Counted from the first letter of the stretch, positions 49,798 to 60,099 are shown. The stretch: DNA of 64,000 nt from Firmicutes bacterium HGW-Firmicutes-9 (GCA_002841395.1 PGZM01000005.1:1-64000); one strand, 5' to 3'. Program-made: numbers and translations. Notes: a model not told the origin generated them from the sequence alone.

Positions 49798-50208
49798 TTG
49801 AACGAATCCATCAAACAAAAGGCGCTCGCCGTCTGCGAAGTACTCTACAATAAGAAAGCCCAGGACATCGTCGCCATCCATGTGGCGGACAAGACCATCG
49901 TCGCCGACTGGTTCATCATCTGCAGCGGCAGAGCGACCCAGCAGGTGAAGTCCCTCGCGGACGAAGTCGATCACAAGGCGTCGGAACTCGGCCTGACACT
50001 GCGCCGCAGCCAGGGATATGGCGACGCGAAGTGGATCGTGCTCGACTTTGCGGACATCCTCGTGCACATTTTCTATCCCGAAGAGCGCAAGTATTACAAT
50101 ATGGAGCGCCTCTGGGACGAGGATGACAGCGCAATCCGTTATTCCGAGCTGAAAGATGAAGAAGCGCGCGAGGCAGCGCGGCTGAAAAAGGAAAAAGCAG
50201 AAAAGTAA
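49798..50208 (+). CDS. rsfS: Ribosomal silencing factor RsfS (TTG start)
   Basis: DIVAIHVADKTIVADWFIICSGRATQQVKSLADEVDHKASELGL...GYGDAKWIVLDFADILVHIFYPEERKYYNMERLW. Confidence 0.95.
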   Translation: MNESIKQKALAVCEVLYNKKAQDIVAIHVADKTIVADWFIICSGRATQQVKSLADEVDHKASELGLTLRRSQGYGDAKWIVLDFADILVHIFYPEERKYYNMERLWDEDDSAIRYSELKDEEAREAARLKKEKAEK

Positions 50209-50276
50209 CATATCATCCTGTGCATGAACCGAAAGTGACTTGTTTCGCACAGGAGCCTGTGGTATCTTAAGAAAGT

Positions 50277-50311
50277 AAGCCTTCATGATTGATTTATGAA
50301 GGCTTTTTTCT
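50277..50311 (+). terminator. Terminator-like hairpin after rsfS
   Basis: aagccttcat-gattgattt-atgaaggctttttt. Confidence 0.75.
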
Positions 50312-50363
50312 CAACAGATGTAAAAAGCCAAACGGAAAATATAACCGCATAACGGGGGAAAGC

Positions 50364-51554
50364 ATGCCACAGGAGACGTTCTTTTTTTCGACCACGCAAC
50401 AGTCTGCCGCGCAAGAAGCAAAGAAACGTAAAAAGCGGGTTTTTGTGATGATTGCGCAAGTGTTCTATCTGCTGATCATCGGGCTTACGATTATTACGCT
50501 GGTCAACAGAAACGCCGCCGTGAAGAGCATCGCCGCGCTCGACTTTCAAGGAGCGGTCACTTCGTTCAATCGCATTCCGCTGCGCGAGGTGATATTCCCC
50601 AAAGACGACGCGTATATCTCCGCGGCGCAGCTGGTGGTGGAACACCAGTATGATGATGCGGTTGCTGCGTTCGAGAAGTTGACGGACGACCCAAGGGCCG
50701 AGATGGCAGCGTCTGAGACAAAGTATCAAAAAGCGGTCTACTATTATACAAGCGGGGATTTCGAGGCGGCTTCCACCGCGTTCAAAGACGCCGGGGAGTA
50801 TCGCAACTCCGTTCAGATGGAACAAGATTCCCGTTGTCAGCTTGCGGCGAAGTTGGTGGCAGAGACGGAATACGACGAAGCGTTTTTGATTCTGCAAAAA
50901 CTGATCCGCGAAAAATATGAACCCGCGACACAGCAGATGTATCTTGCGTATTTGAGCAAGGCGGAATTATTTGCCTCGAAGAATGACTATGCCGAAGGGT
51001 TTGAGTTGCTGATCAAAGCGGAAAAATACGGCGATGTCAGCGCGCAAATGTCGCAATTTCAAGAAAGCGCGTATCAGGAAGCGGTGACCATGTATCGTGA
51101 TGGGGATATCGCCAAGCCAAGGCGCTTATTCACAATTCTCGGAGATTACCTTCAGGCTAAGGATTATCTGATTTTGATCAAAGCCAGAGACCGTGCGATA
51201 TCCTACACTAATCTGACACAAAAGGAAGTCGACAAACTAATATCTCTCGTCGGGTTTGAAGATGCCGCAAAGTTAGTCCTCGAATTTGAGGATGTTGCGG
51301 TTAAGTTTTTAGAAGGAAAATGGATGGGAGACGGATATTACTTTTCGATTACGGATGAAGGCGTCTTGGATTATAATCTTCCGACGTATGATTACGGTGA
51401 CTATTATAAGATCGAAAATGGCCGGATGTTAGTGTTTCCAGAAGATGATTATTCCGCTACGAAACCATTCTTCCGGTTTACAATAGTTTCAGAAGATAAA
51501 ATTATCATTTATGCTTATAGCGAAGGTATCAATTATACGCTTTATAGGAGATAA
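50364..51554 (+). CDS. Single-TM protein with TPR-like region, unknown function
   Basis: MPQETFFFSTTQQSAAQEAKKRKKRVFVMIAQVFYLLIIGLTIITL; repeated YDDAVAAFEKL / GDFEAASTAFKDAGEYRNS units. Confidence 0.75.
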   Translation: MPQETFFFSTTQQSAAQEAKKRKKRVFVMIAQVFYLLIIGLTIITLVNRNAAVKSIAALDFQGAVTSFNRIPLREVIFPKDDAYISAAQLVVEHQYDDAVAAFEKLTDDPRAEMAASETKYQKAVYYYTSGDFEAASTAFKDAGEYRNSVQMEQDSRCQLAAKLVAETEYDEAFLILQKLIREKYEPATQQMYLAYLSKAELFASKNDYAEGFELLIKAEKYGDVSAQMSQFQESAYQEAVTMYRDGDIAKPRRLFTILGDYLQAKDYLILIKARDRAISYTNLTQKEVDKLISLVGFEDAAKLVLEFEDVAVKFLEGKWMGDGYYFSITDEGVLDYNLPTYDYGDYYKIENGRMLVFPEDDYSATKPFFRFTIVSEDKIIIYAYSEGINYTLYRR

Positions 51555-51652
51555 TCAATTCATAAGCAAAGCGCATATTGGCGAACCCTTAAACACAACC
51601 ATTTCCGGCACGTTACCCCCGAACATATTTGTTTGAGAGGAGGCACACGCAG

Positions 51653-51865
51653 ATGGAAGAGCATGAACTTCGAACGATCTTAAAACGCTTTGCGGAATCC
51701 GAATGGGAACTGATCTCCGCTCCCGCAACCGCATATCTGAGCGGAGAGGACTGTAACGACTGGCTGATTGCCGCCGTAGAGCAGGCAAACGAGGAATGCG
51801 GAGATTGCGGCTGCGAATATGACGAGTTGTACCGCAGATTTCTTGCGCTGAAACATGCGCTGTAG
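51653..51865 (+). CDS. Small hypothetical protein (70 aa), Cys-containing
   Basis: gagagga RBS; MEEHELRTILKRFAESEWELISAPATAYLSGEDCNDWLIAAVEQANEECGDCGCEYDELYRRFLALKHAL. Confidence 0.65.
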   Translation: MEEHELRTILKRFAESEWELISAPATAYLSGEDCNDWLIAAVEQANEECGDCGCEYDELYRRFLALKHAL

Positions 51866-52004
51866 TGTGTAAAACGTTTGTATACTACTTGGTTGGACAA
51901 GGATTTCCTGATATTTACTGATGAAACCATTGTTTTCGTTGCCTCATACACATAAAACGAGTATAATTTCTGTGAAGTGATACTCGTGAAAGGATGTAAC
52001 GTGT

Positions 52005-52325
52005 ATGATAGAAACTTTCGTCTGCCCGAAATGCAAAGACGTGTTCAGCAAAGAGACAAAGAAGCCGCTTGATGGACCGGCATGTCCAACCTGTAATCTT
52101 CCAATGCACTACATGGGCATAACAGCAGATACGTGGCAGAATCTAACCCACGACGAAAAGGCCAGCTTAAAAGAAAAAATGCTGGAAGACTATAAAAGCC
52201 CGCAAACCATATATCTGAGTCGAATGTCCAACGACATCCATACGATCCGGAATGTCGTCATCTTCTTTCTTGTCGTTTTCCTTTGCTCAGGGATTCTCCG
52301 CTCGATTTTTGCAAGCCTCAATTGA
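52005..52325 (+). CDS. Zinc-ribbon protein with C-terminal TM
   Basis: FVCPKCKDVFSKETKKPLDGPACPTCN and VVIFFLVVFLCSGIL. Confidence 0.75.
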   Translation: MIETFVCPKCKDVFSKETKKPLDGPACPTCNLPMHYMGITADTWQNLTHDEKASLKEKMLEDYKSPQTIYLSRMSNDIHTIRNVVIFFLVVFLCSGILRSIFASLN

Positions 52326-52730
52326 GATATAGCGAGCGGCATATTACACAATTCGACTACTTTATAATCCTCCCGCCGACGATTGTTGGCGGGTATTTCT
52401 TTGATTTTGAAGAGATTTTTTACAGGCTGAAAAAAGCACTTTTAATAGCGGAAAAAAGATTTCGCTAAGAAATTTGGAAGAAATTGCAAACACTCTGCAA
52501 CGATTTGCGTTTTTGCGCAGTGTTGTATATAGAAGCGCCTTTGGCGGTTTGCAATCGAATTTTGATTGTGGCATACTGAGGCAAAGAGTATGATGTTCGT
52601 CCAGATTTGACAGTTTTCGCGATCTGAGGGACTCCCGCCCGAGGAGCGCACAACACAAGACCAAACTTAAACAGGACCCACTGCGCGCGGCCTATATAAC
52701 CATCTTGCCGCGCTGCGGAAAGGAGCACAT

Positions 52731-55664
52731 ATGAATTGGATCAAAAACAAACGATGGGTGGCGCTGCTGGCCGTGCTTGCCCTCGCGGTGTCTTTGCCCG
52801 CGACTGCACTTGCCGTGGACGACACGACAGCGCCTGTCGCCACGCTGTATTCGCCAACCGTGAACGCGGCGGCTTCGGCGAACCAGAAGATCATTTTCTC
52901 CCTGAGCGAGAAGGTGACGCTGGTCGGCGGAAAAGTCATTACCGTTTCGGATGGCGTCACCACCTATACCGCGGACGCGACCTCCGGCGCAGTGGTCGGC
53001 GACGCGTTGAGCGACAGCTGGTACGCGGTCTATGACCTGACTGATTTTACCAATGGCGGTTCACCGCTCACGCTCGCGCTCAGCACGAACTATAGCGTCA
53101 ACGCGGAAGCAGGCGCGTTTGCAGACCTTGCGACCACGCCGAACACCAGCGCGGCAATGTCTGGCGCGTTTGCGACCACCACGACTGCGGGTCAGTTTGC
53201 GCTGGTCTTCACGCTCTCCGCGGCAGGGCAGGGCGCAACCGCAGGCGGTTCTTCCGCCGTGAGCGGTCAGGCGGTCGCCAGCGGCACAACCGTTGTGTTT
53301 ACCATTCCTTCGCAGACCTACTATACCGTCAACACGCTTGTTAAAGTCGGCGGCGCGTCGGGCAGCTTCACTCTCTCCGGCGATACGCTGACAAACGACC
53401 TTGAGGTTTACATCACCCGCACGCAGGTGACCGCGCTTGCGGGTACGCCCGTCATCTCCGGCAACGCCTACTTTGGCGGTACGCTTTCGGCGGATCTCTC
53501 CGGCATCAACCAGCCGGATCATACCGGCATCACGCTCACCTGGACCCGTGTGCACGGCGTGACCGAAACACAGGTTGCCACGGGCGACAAGAACACGACC
53601 TATACACTCGTTGAAGCGGATATCGGCAAGACCATCCGTCTTGACGTAACCGATACGATGCTTACGGGCACCTTGACGGCCTCGACCGCAGCGATTACCA
53701 AAGCACCGTATGCGGGCAGCGTTACCAAACCTGTCGCGCAGGCGACGGCTGAAACATCTGTCACGCTCACGAGCGTCAGCGGATATGAGTATATGATCTC
53801 CGGCGGCGCCTGGCAGGACAGCACGACGTTCAGCGGTCTCGCCGCGGGCACAAGCTACGACTTCTACCAGCGCGTGAAGGAGACAAGCACCACGCTCGCC
53901 TCTGACACCAGCGAAAAGACCGCGATTTCGACCAGCGCTGGGCTAACCGGTTCGGCGGTCATCAACGGCACCGTGCAGTCCGGTAAGACCCTCACGGGTT
54001 CGCTCTCCGGCTCCAACGCCTCCGGCACGATCAGCTACGTCTGGCAGCGCGGCGGCGCAACCGTCGGCACAGGAGCTACGTATCTGCTGGGCAGCGCGGA
54101 CGTAGGCCAGGTGATCACGCTCGTCGTCACCACCACCGAGCAGACGGGTTCGCTATCCGCCGCCACCGCAACGGTCGCAAAAGCGGAGAACACCACCACA
54201 CCCGCCGCACCGACGATGGCAAGCGCAACCGCGACGAGCATCACGCTCAACGCAATCAGCGGCTATCAATATTCGCTTGGCGGCGTTTACTGGCAGGACA
54301 CGACCACGTTCCATAACCTGACCACGGGCGCTACGTATACCTTCTATCAGCGCGTGGCGGAGACGGCAACGGTACTCGCCTCAGCGCCGAGCACGGGCGC
54401 GAACTTCTCCACCCTGCCGACCCTCACGGGTACCATCGGCTACACGGGCGAAGCGCGCTATGGCATGACCATGACCGCAACGCTGACTGGCAACAACAAC
54501 ACCGGAACGCTGACCTATACATGGAAGCGCGGAAACACGATAGCTGGCACAGGCGTTGCCTATGTGGTCAGCGCCGCGGACATCGGCAACCAGCTCACAC
54601 TCGAAGTCACGAGCTCCGTGCAGGGCGGCGTAGTTTCCAAGAACTTTGGAACGGTCGCGAAAGCATATTATGTCGGCGAAGTGCCCGATGCACCGACGCG
54701 CTATAGCCGCACGACCAGCAAGATCGTACTCAACGCGGTGGAAGGCTGTGAATATTCCCGCGGCGGCACGACCTGGCAGGACAGCACAACCTTCAGCGGT
54801 CTCAGGTCCGGCACGAGCTATACGTTCTATCAGCGCTATAAGGCGACGGCGACCACAGAGGCCTCCGGTCCCAGCGCGGCATACAAGACCTCGACCAACG
54901 CGGCTTCATCCAGCGACGACGAACCGACCGCAACGGCAACGCCGAAACCCACAAGCAGCGCATCGACCGCGTTGTACTCCTACACGCTGACTGCCGACAA
55001 CACCCGCATCCTGTATTCCACAATGAAGAGCCTCGCGGAAGGCAACAAGACGCAGGATGTCACCATCAAGCAGGATGACGTGGAGTTCACCTTCCCCAAA
55101 GGGACGATGACGCAGACCTATACGCAGCTGTGGTATGACTTCGGCGCTTCGATCAACAACTCCATCGCGGTGCAGACCGCGCAGGAGATTGCTGGTGACG
55201 CATATGTTGCAGCGGTACATTACAACTACAGCGGTGAACTGCCGGGCAAAGCGAATATCCGTCTTAATGTCGGAGCCGCGCAAGCGGGCAAAACGCTCTA
55301 CTACTATCTGCTGAACGCGGACAAAACCCTGACCTTCCAGCAGACGGCAGTTGTCGAAAGCACTGGCTGGGCGACCGTCACACAGACGCACGCCTCGGAC
55401 TATGTCTTCCTCAATGCCGACATCAACAGCATCAGCCCGTCGCCGACGCTTTCGCCGACGCCTGATCCTGCGGCGACCCCGCTGCCGTCTCCGAGCACCT
55501 CGCCCGATAAGACGAACAGCTTCACCTCAGATGGCTGGTTCATCGCGGCGATCATCCTCATCGCGGTGGCGCTGATCGTCGGCGGCATCTGGCTCTACAT
55601 CAAAAACCGCGAGGATAAGATGGAAGACGACGAGGACGATTTGGACGACAACAACCTGTTCTAA
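52731..55664 (+). CDS. Large modular cell-surface protein (977 aa) with alternating repeats, Pro/Thr linker, C-terminal TM and acidic tail
   Basis: Signal peptide; three ~50-aa units with GG.xWQD(S/T)TTF...G(T/A)(S/T)Y.FYQR; TM; tail EDKMEDDEDDLDDNNLF; no LPXTG seen. Confidence 0.88.
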   Translation: MNWIKNKRWVALLAVLALAVSLPATALAVDDTTAPVATLYSPTVNAAASANQKIIFSLSEKVTLVGGKVITVSDGVTTYTADATSGAVVGDALSDSWYAVYDLTDFTNGGSPLTLALSTNYSVNAEAGAFADLATTPNTSAAMSGAFATTTTAGQFALVFTLSAAGQGATAGGSSAVSGQAVASGTTVVFTIPSQTYYTVNTLVKVGGASGSFTLSGDTLTNDLEVYITRTQVTALAGTPVISGNAYFGGTLSADLSGINQPDHTGITLTWTRVHGVTETQVATGDKNTTYTLVEADIGKTIRLDVTDTMLTGTLTASTAAITKAPYAGSVTKPVAQATAETSVTLTSVSGYEYMISGGAWQDSTTFSGLAAGTSYDFYQRVKETSTTLASDTSEKTAISTSAGLTGSAVINGTVQSGKTLTGSLSGSNASGTISYVWQRGGATVGTGATYLLGSADVGQVITLVVTTTEQTGSLSAATATVAKAENTTTPAAPTMASATATSITLNAISGYQYSLGGVYWQDTTTFHNLTTGATYTFYQRVAETATVLASAPSTGANFSTLPTLTGTIGYTGEARYGMTMTATLTGNNNTGTLTYTWKRGNTIAGTGVAYVVSAADIGNQLTLEVTSSVQGGVVSKNFGTVAKAYYVGEVPDAPTRYSRTTSKIVLNAVEGCEYSRGGTTWQDSTTFSGLRSGTSYTFYQRYKATATTEASGPSAAYKTSTNAASSSDDEPTATATPKPTSSASTALYSYTLTADNTRILYSTMKSLAEGNKTQDVTIKQDDVEFTFPKGTMTQTYTQLWYDFGASINNSIAVQTAQEIAGDAYVAAVHYNYSGELPGKANIRLNVGAAQAGKTLYYYLLNADKTLTFQQTAVVESTGWATVTQTHASDYVFLNADINSISPSPTLSPTPDPAATPLPSPSTSPDKTNSFTSDGWFIAAIILIAVALIVGGIWLYIKNREDKMEDDEDDLDDNNLF

Positions 55665-55698
55665 ACAGAACATCGCATAACAACCAGCACACTACACA

Positions 55699-55735
55699 AA
55701 CCCGCTCCGAAGCACATTCGGGGCGGGTATTTGTT
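55699..55735 (+). terminator. Terminator after surface protein
   Basis: aacccgctccgaa-gcaca-ttcggggcgggtatttgttt. Confidence 0.65.
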
Positions 55736-56016
55736 TTCGTCTAAAAAAAAGAGATGCTTTTGGATGCGCTCGATCTAACTTTTTATATAACAAGGATGCC
55801 AAAGATATCCATATACGAGTTGTAATTGATAGCATATAATAAACGCGAAAAAAGGATGTGTTGTGTGACTTCGGCTGCATAGACACGCTTTTTCTATTAT
55901 GCATTGATAGCACTAGCGACAACTAATAGCCTCTGAACCAGAATAAAAAGCAAAACAGGCAAGCGACCCGCGCCTGGGGTGCGCGGAGAAACATAAAAAC
56001 ACGGGAGGATGTTTAC

Positions 56017-56658
56017 GTGAAACAGAAAAAACCGCTGATCCAATGGCTTGGGCTACTCGGTCTTGTCAGTCTACTTTCCTATACGGCTGCGGTCGTATTC
56101 TCTCCTCTTGCATATCCGGGGTACGTTTGGACACAACAGGCGGTCAGCGATCTTTCCGCCGCAAACGCGCCTTCCCGCATGCTGTGGAGCCAGCTCTCTA
56201 GCTTATACAGCCTTTGTGGCATTGTGAGCGTGATGATGGTCTGCGTGTTTGTGCAAGGAAAAATGAATCGACTCTTGCGTCTGGGCGTTTATTTGTTTGC
56301 CGCGATGAATTGGGTCTCCGCAGCGGGTTATGCCAGCTTCCCTCTGACGGACAGCGGTTATGCGGGTGCGTTTCAGGACGTGATGCACATGGTTGTTACA
56401 GCGGGTGTGGTTGGGCTTTCGATTCTTTCGCTGGTGATGTTCATCATTGGAGGTTTGCGAAAAAAAGCATATGTTTCGCTTAGCGTGATTGCATTGATCG
56501 CGCTTTTACTGATGTTTGCGGGTCCGGTTGGCATCGGTCTTGCACCGAAGAGTTTGTTTGGCGTATTTGAACGCTTCAGCGTATTTGCCGCGACTGGGTT
56601 TAACGCAATCCTCGGTTTTTATCTGTTTACTGGGTTTCAGAAATACCGGGAAAATTAA
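56017..56658 (+). CDS. DUF998-like multi-TM protein
   Basis: WTQQAVSDLSAANAPSRMLWSQLSSLY; FPLTDSG...DVMHMVVTAGVVGLSIL. Confidence 0.8.
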   Translation: MKQKKPLIQWLGLLGLVSLLSYTAAVVFSPLAYPGYVWTQQAVSDLSAANAPSRMLWSQLSSLYSLCGIVSVMMVCVFVQGKMNRLLRLGVYLFAAMNWVSAAGYASFPLTDSGYAGAFQDVMHMVVTAGVVGLSILSLVMFIIGGLRKKAYVSLSVIALIALLLMFAGPVGIGLAPKSLFGVFERFSVFAATGFNAILGFYLFTGFQKYREN

Positions 56659-56668
56659 CGTATTGCCA

Positions 56669-56701
56669 AAAGAGCCGCGCAATTGCGCGGCTCTTTTTTT
56701 G
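56669..56701 (+). terminator. Terminator
   Basis: aaagagccgcgcaattgcgcggctcttttttt. Confidence 0.9.
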
Positions 56702-56800
56702 CGTAAATCCTGCACAAACAGACTGTATAAATTCTTGTAAATTCACTTGTTTGATCTGTTCACGTATGTTAAAGTGGAGGAAAATCGTCCGGGGGTAACT

Positions 56801-57544
56801 ATGCAGTTTCGAAACAGAATTCTACTGATTTTGCTTTCCGTTCTTGTATGCTTTTCGTTCGTGTCTTGTAAGACCGCGCCGGATGTTCCGGATTTGACGC
56901 CGACGCCGACGGCAACCGCAACGCCTACCCCGAGCCCCACACCCACGCCGGAACCCACGCCGAGCCCGACGCCGTATCGCGAAATTTACCCGATTACATT
57001 CGGTCTGAGCACCGGCAATTCCTATCAAAATGAGTACTTCAATATCAAAGTAGACCTCAACGACAGATGGTTTGCCAACTCGTCTCTGGAGTTGGACATG
57101 GCAAGCGGTTTTCCGATGGAGGTTCCGGACGAACTCCGGCAGACAGAGTATCTGGACGCTCTGCCCAAAGGCGGAGCCGTGCAGGAATACTCTGCGCGCA
57201 TGCATACCGGCCTTCAGGAGATGAGCATTCTGGTCAGCGACGTCAAGACCGCAATGACGGTATATGACAGCGCAGCGGAGTATCACGAAGCGAATATCGA
57301 GCTGATGCGCAGCATGTTCATCGAGGCCGGCGCAACGGTGATACGCGATGAGCACACGACGACGATGTTTGCCGGACGGGAACAGTCCTGCTGGTTCTTC
57401 TCATACGAGCTGGGCGGATATACGACATATAACGCGCAGGTCATTCAGATACAGGGAGACTACGCATTGAATGTTTTCGTCAGTTCCGTCATCGAAGACC
57501 GCACAACGGATATCCTCGCGATGTTCGTGCCGATGAGCGAGTAA
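56801..57544 (+). CDS. Lipoprotein with Pro/Thr linker (array member 1)
   Basis: Start MQFRNRILLILLSVLVCFSFVSCKTAPDV (lipobox VSC) + [26 protein letters not shown]. Confidence 0.82.
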   Translation: MQFRNRILLILLSVLVCFSFVSCKTAPDVPDLTPTPTATATPTPSPTPTPEPTPSPTPYREIYPITFGLSTGNSYQNEYFNIKVDLNDRWFANSSLELDMASGFPMEVPDELRQTEYLDALPKGGAVQEYSARMHTGLQEMSILVSDVKTAMTVYDSAAEYHEANIELMRSMFIEAGATVIRDEHTTTMFAGREQSCWFFSYELGGYTTYNAQVIQIQGDYALNVFVSSVIEDRTTDILAMFVPMSE

Positions 57545-57580
57545 CCGAACAAATCCGGATAAGAAAGATAGAGAAAACGC

Positions 57581-58354
57581 ATGAAACGTTATAGCCGATA
57601 TATCGCATTGCTGCTCGCTATTTTGAGCATACTGACACTCTCCGCCTGCGGCGCTATCATGCAGGCGATTTCGCCCACGCCGTCTCCCTCTCCCACTCCG
57701 ACCGCGACGCCGACGCCAACGCCAACACCTACACCTACGCCGACTCCCACGCCGGAACCCACACCGGTACCAACGCCGACGCCCGCGCCCAGCGTTGACG
57801 AACTGCGGCTGGGAACAGGCGGCGTCTCCGGTTACTATAACAGCTTCTTCCGTTTCGGAATCAAGTTTTCGAGTGACTGGTATATTTGCACGCGCCAGGA
57901 GATGGACGAGGTGAATGGCTTTGATACGCTGGGGAAGTCCGCTTCCGCGACGACGCAGCTGTATATCGATACGCTGAAAGAGGGGCTGCTTGTCTATGAT
58001 ATGAACATCATGCCTTATAACGGCGATGACTATATCATGGTTCTGTTGCTCGACTACTCGGTTAAAAACCCCGGTCAGCACACGGAGCTCACCGTTCTGC
58101 AGGCGATGCAAGATTGGGCGCTGGATTACAACGGCGATCAGAAAGCCGACGCAAAGAATGTGCAGCTAACGACCGTCAACCTGCTGGGCGAAGAACATCC
58201 GATCTATCGCTACGACATGAAGTCCGATGGAAAAGCGATGCATGGCGCGTGCCTCATGCTCAAGCAGGGGACAACGTTTGCGATGATCATCATCGATGCG
58301 ATCGAAACAGAAACGATCGATACCATCTTAAGAGGGTTTTACACGATCAAGTGA
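57581..58354 (+). CDS. Lipoprotein with Pro/Thr linker (array member 2)
   Basis: MKRYSRYIALLLAILSILTLSACGAIMQ + (PT)n linker; SGYYNSFFRFGIKF. Confidence 0.82.
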   Translation: MKRYSRYIALLLAILSILTLSACGAIMQAISPTPSPSPTPTATPTPTPTPTPTPTPTPEPTPVPTPTPAPSVDELRLGTGGVSGYYNSFFRFGIKFSSDWYICTRQEMDEVNGFDTLGKSASATTQLYIDTLKEGLLVYDMNIMPYNGDDYIMVLLLDYSVKNPGQHTELTVLQAMQDWALDYNGDQKADAKNVQLTTVNLLGEEHPIYRYDMKSDGKAMHGACLMLKQGTTFAMIIIDAIETETIDTILRGFYTIK

Positions 58355-58423
58355 AGATGGTAGCATCGGCAATTTTATAATGCGGATCAAGCGTTTCTTT
58401 GCGATGTCATGAAGGAGAGATCC

Positions 58424-59198
58424 ATGAAACATTCTGCCCTATCTACAGCACTTGCCATGCTTTTTGCGCTGCTGATGCTGCTTTCTCTGTCCGGCTGCGC
58501 CGATATCGCGCAGTTCATATCCCCGACGCCAACCCCTACCGCAACGCCGACGGCGACGCCCGTGCCAACGCCGAAACCAACGCCCACACCGGAGCCCACA
58601 CCGGAGCCCACGCCGAGCCCGACACCGGAACCGAGTTTAGAGGATTTTGTGCCGGGAGTGAACGATGAATTGGGCTATCATAGCGATTTCTTCCGGTTTG
58701 GGTTTCCGTTTGCCATTGGGGTATGCAAACTATGATCGCTCCGCCCTCGACGAAGCAAACGGGGTTGACTCTACGAAGATGAGCGATGAGGAGTTTCGGC
58801 GCAGTCTAATCATGCAGCTCAAGATGGACGGCAGCCTCTTGGACTTTGCTTCGTTTTACAACAATACAGATGGCTATGTGCTTGTGTTTGTCGCGGATTT
58901 TAGCAACCCAGAATGGGAAATCGAAACAGAGGCGGATTTGTTAGCGTCCTTTGAGGAGGAGTTGACAACGCCGGAAAAAGAGGAACGCAAGGAAAATCTT
59001 GTGGAGTCCGTTGTCGAGATTGGTGCTGAACAGCACACGGTATTTCTCTACGATGTCATCATCGGCAAGGTGCAGAAAAAGGGAGCAACCTTTGCAATCA
59101 GGCGGGGAACGACATTTTCAATCGTACAGGTTTTAGCCCTCTATGAAGGCGAGATCAATTATTTTCTCGACACGCTGTATTCGCTGGATGAATCTTAA
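58424..59198 (+). pseudogene. Frameshifted lipoprotein (array member 3)
   Basis: 58409..58735 and 58665..59198 are consecutive parts of one family protein; removing one C at 58706/58707 restores [25 protein letters not shown]. Confidence 0.8.
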
Positions 59199-59349
59199 GA
59201 GAACCTCCGGCAAATATTGATACGAAACCATGCGGAACGCAACAAGCCGAAATGTCGCTTTAGTTCTGGGCGAGCTGCTTTTTTAAGCGCATCGCTTGTT
59301 GAGGTCGTTCGGCTATGGTACATTGGAAGAAAATCACCTGGGGGTATCC

Positions 59350-60099
59350 ATGCAAACTCGGAATAAAGTGCTGTCCGTTTTGTTATCTGTTCTGTTCTGC
59401 TTCTCACTTGTGTCTTGCAAGACCGCGCCCGATGTTTCGGAGTTGACGCCAACCCCTACCGCAACGCCGACGGCGACGCCCGTGCCAACGCCGGAACCAA
59501 CGCCCACAACGGAGCCCACGCCGAGCCCGACGCCGGAGCCGAGCATAGAGGACTTTGTGCCAGGAGTGAACGATGAACAAGGATATCACAGCGATTTCTT
59601 CCGGTTTGGGTTCCTTCTTCCAACGGATTTTAAAATTGAGAGCCGTTCGTTTGTAAATCGGAAGAATGAAGTTGATTCCTTATTAACGGATCCGGAAACG
59701 ATACGAAAAGCGTTGATCATGCAACTGAAGATGCAGAACATTCTATTTGATTTTCTCGCAGGCAATATGGATAAACAATGCTATGCACAGATATTAGTCC
59801 GGGACTATGAACCGAATGACATTGTATTTGAATCCGAAGCTGATTTCCTAGAGTATCTTGAGCCGTGGCTGGTTTCTACAGAGGAGAAAGATCGAAACGA
59901 GAACCTGGTAAGGACTGCAGTAGATTTGGCAGGCGAACAGCACCCGCTTTACAGATATGATGTTATCCAAAATAATGTCCGTTTGAGAGGTATGATGTTT
60001 ACTATCAAGCGAGGGACGACATTCGCTGTCATACAAATGACGATGAGAAGCGATGAAGAGCTAGATTATGTGCTCGAATCCTTTTATTGGTTGGACTAG
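59350..60099 (+). CDS. Mosaic lipoprotein with Pro/Thr linker (array member 4)
   Basis: N-terminus like member 1 (MQTRNKVLSVLLSVLFCFSLVSCKTAPDV), linker and C-terminal domain like member 3 ([22 protein letters not shown]). Confidence 0.85.
   Translation: MQTRNKVLSVLLSVLFCFSLVSCKTAPDVSELTPTPTATPTATPVPTPEPTPTTEPTPSPTPEPSIEDFVPGVNDEQGYHSDFFRFGFLLPTDFKIESRSFVNRKNEVDSLLTDPETIRKALIMQLKMQNILFDFLAGNMDKQCYAQILVRDYEPNDIVFESEADFLEYLEPWLVSTEEKDRNENLVRTAVDLAGEQHPLYRYDVIQNNVRLRGMMFTIKRGTTFAVIQMTMRSDEELDYVLESFYWLD

Noticed and set aside
57700-57790. CRISPR-like or microsatellite array
   Set aside because: Short degenerate ccgacgcc/acccctac repeats encode Pro/Thr linkers; no spacers or cas genes.
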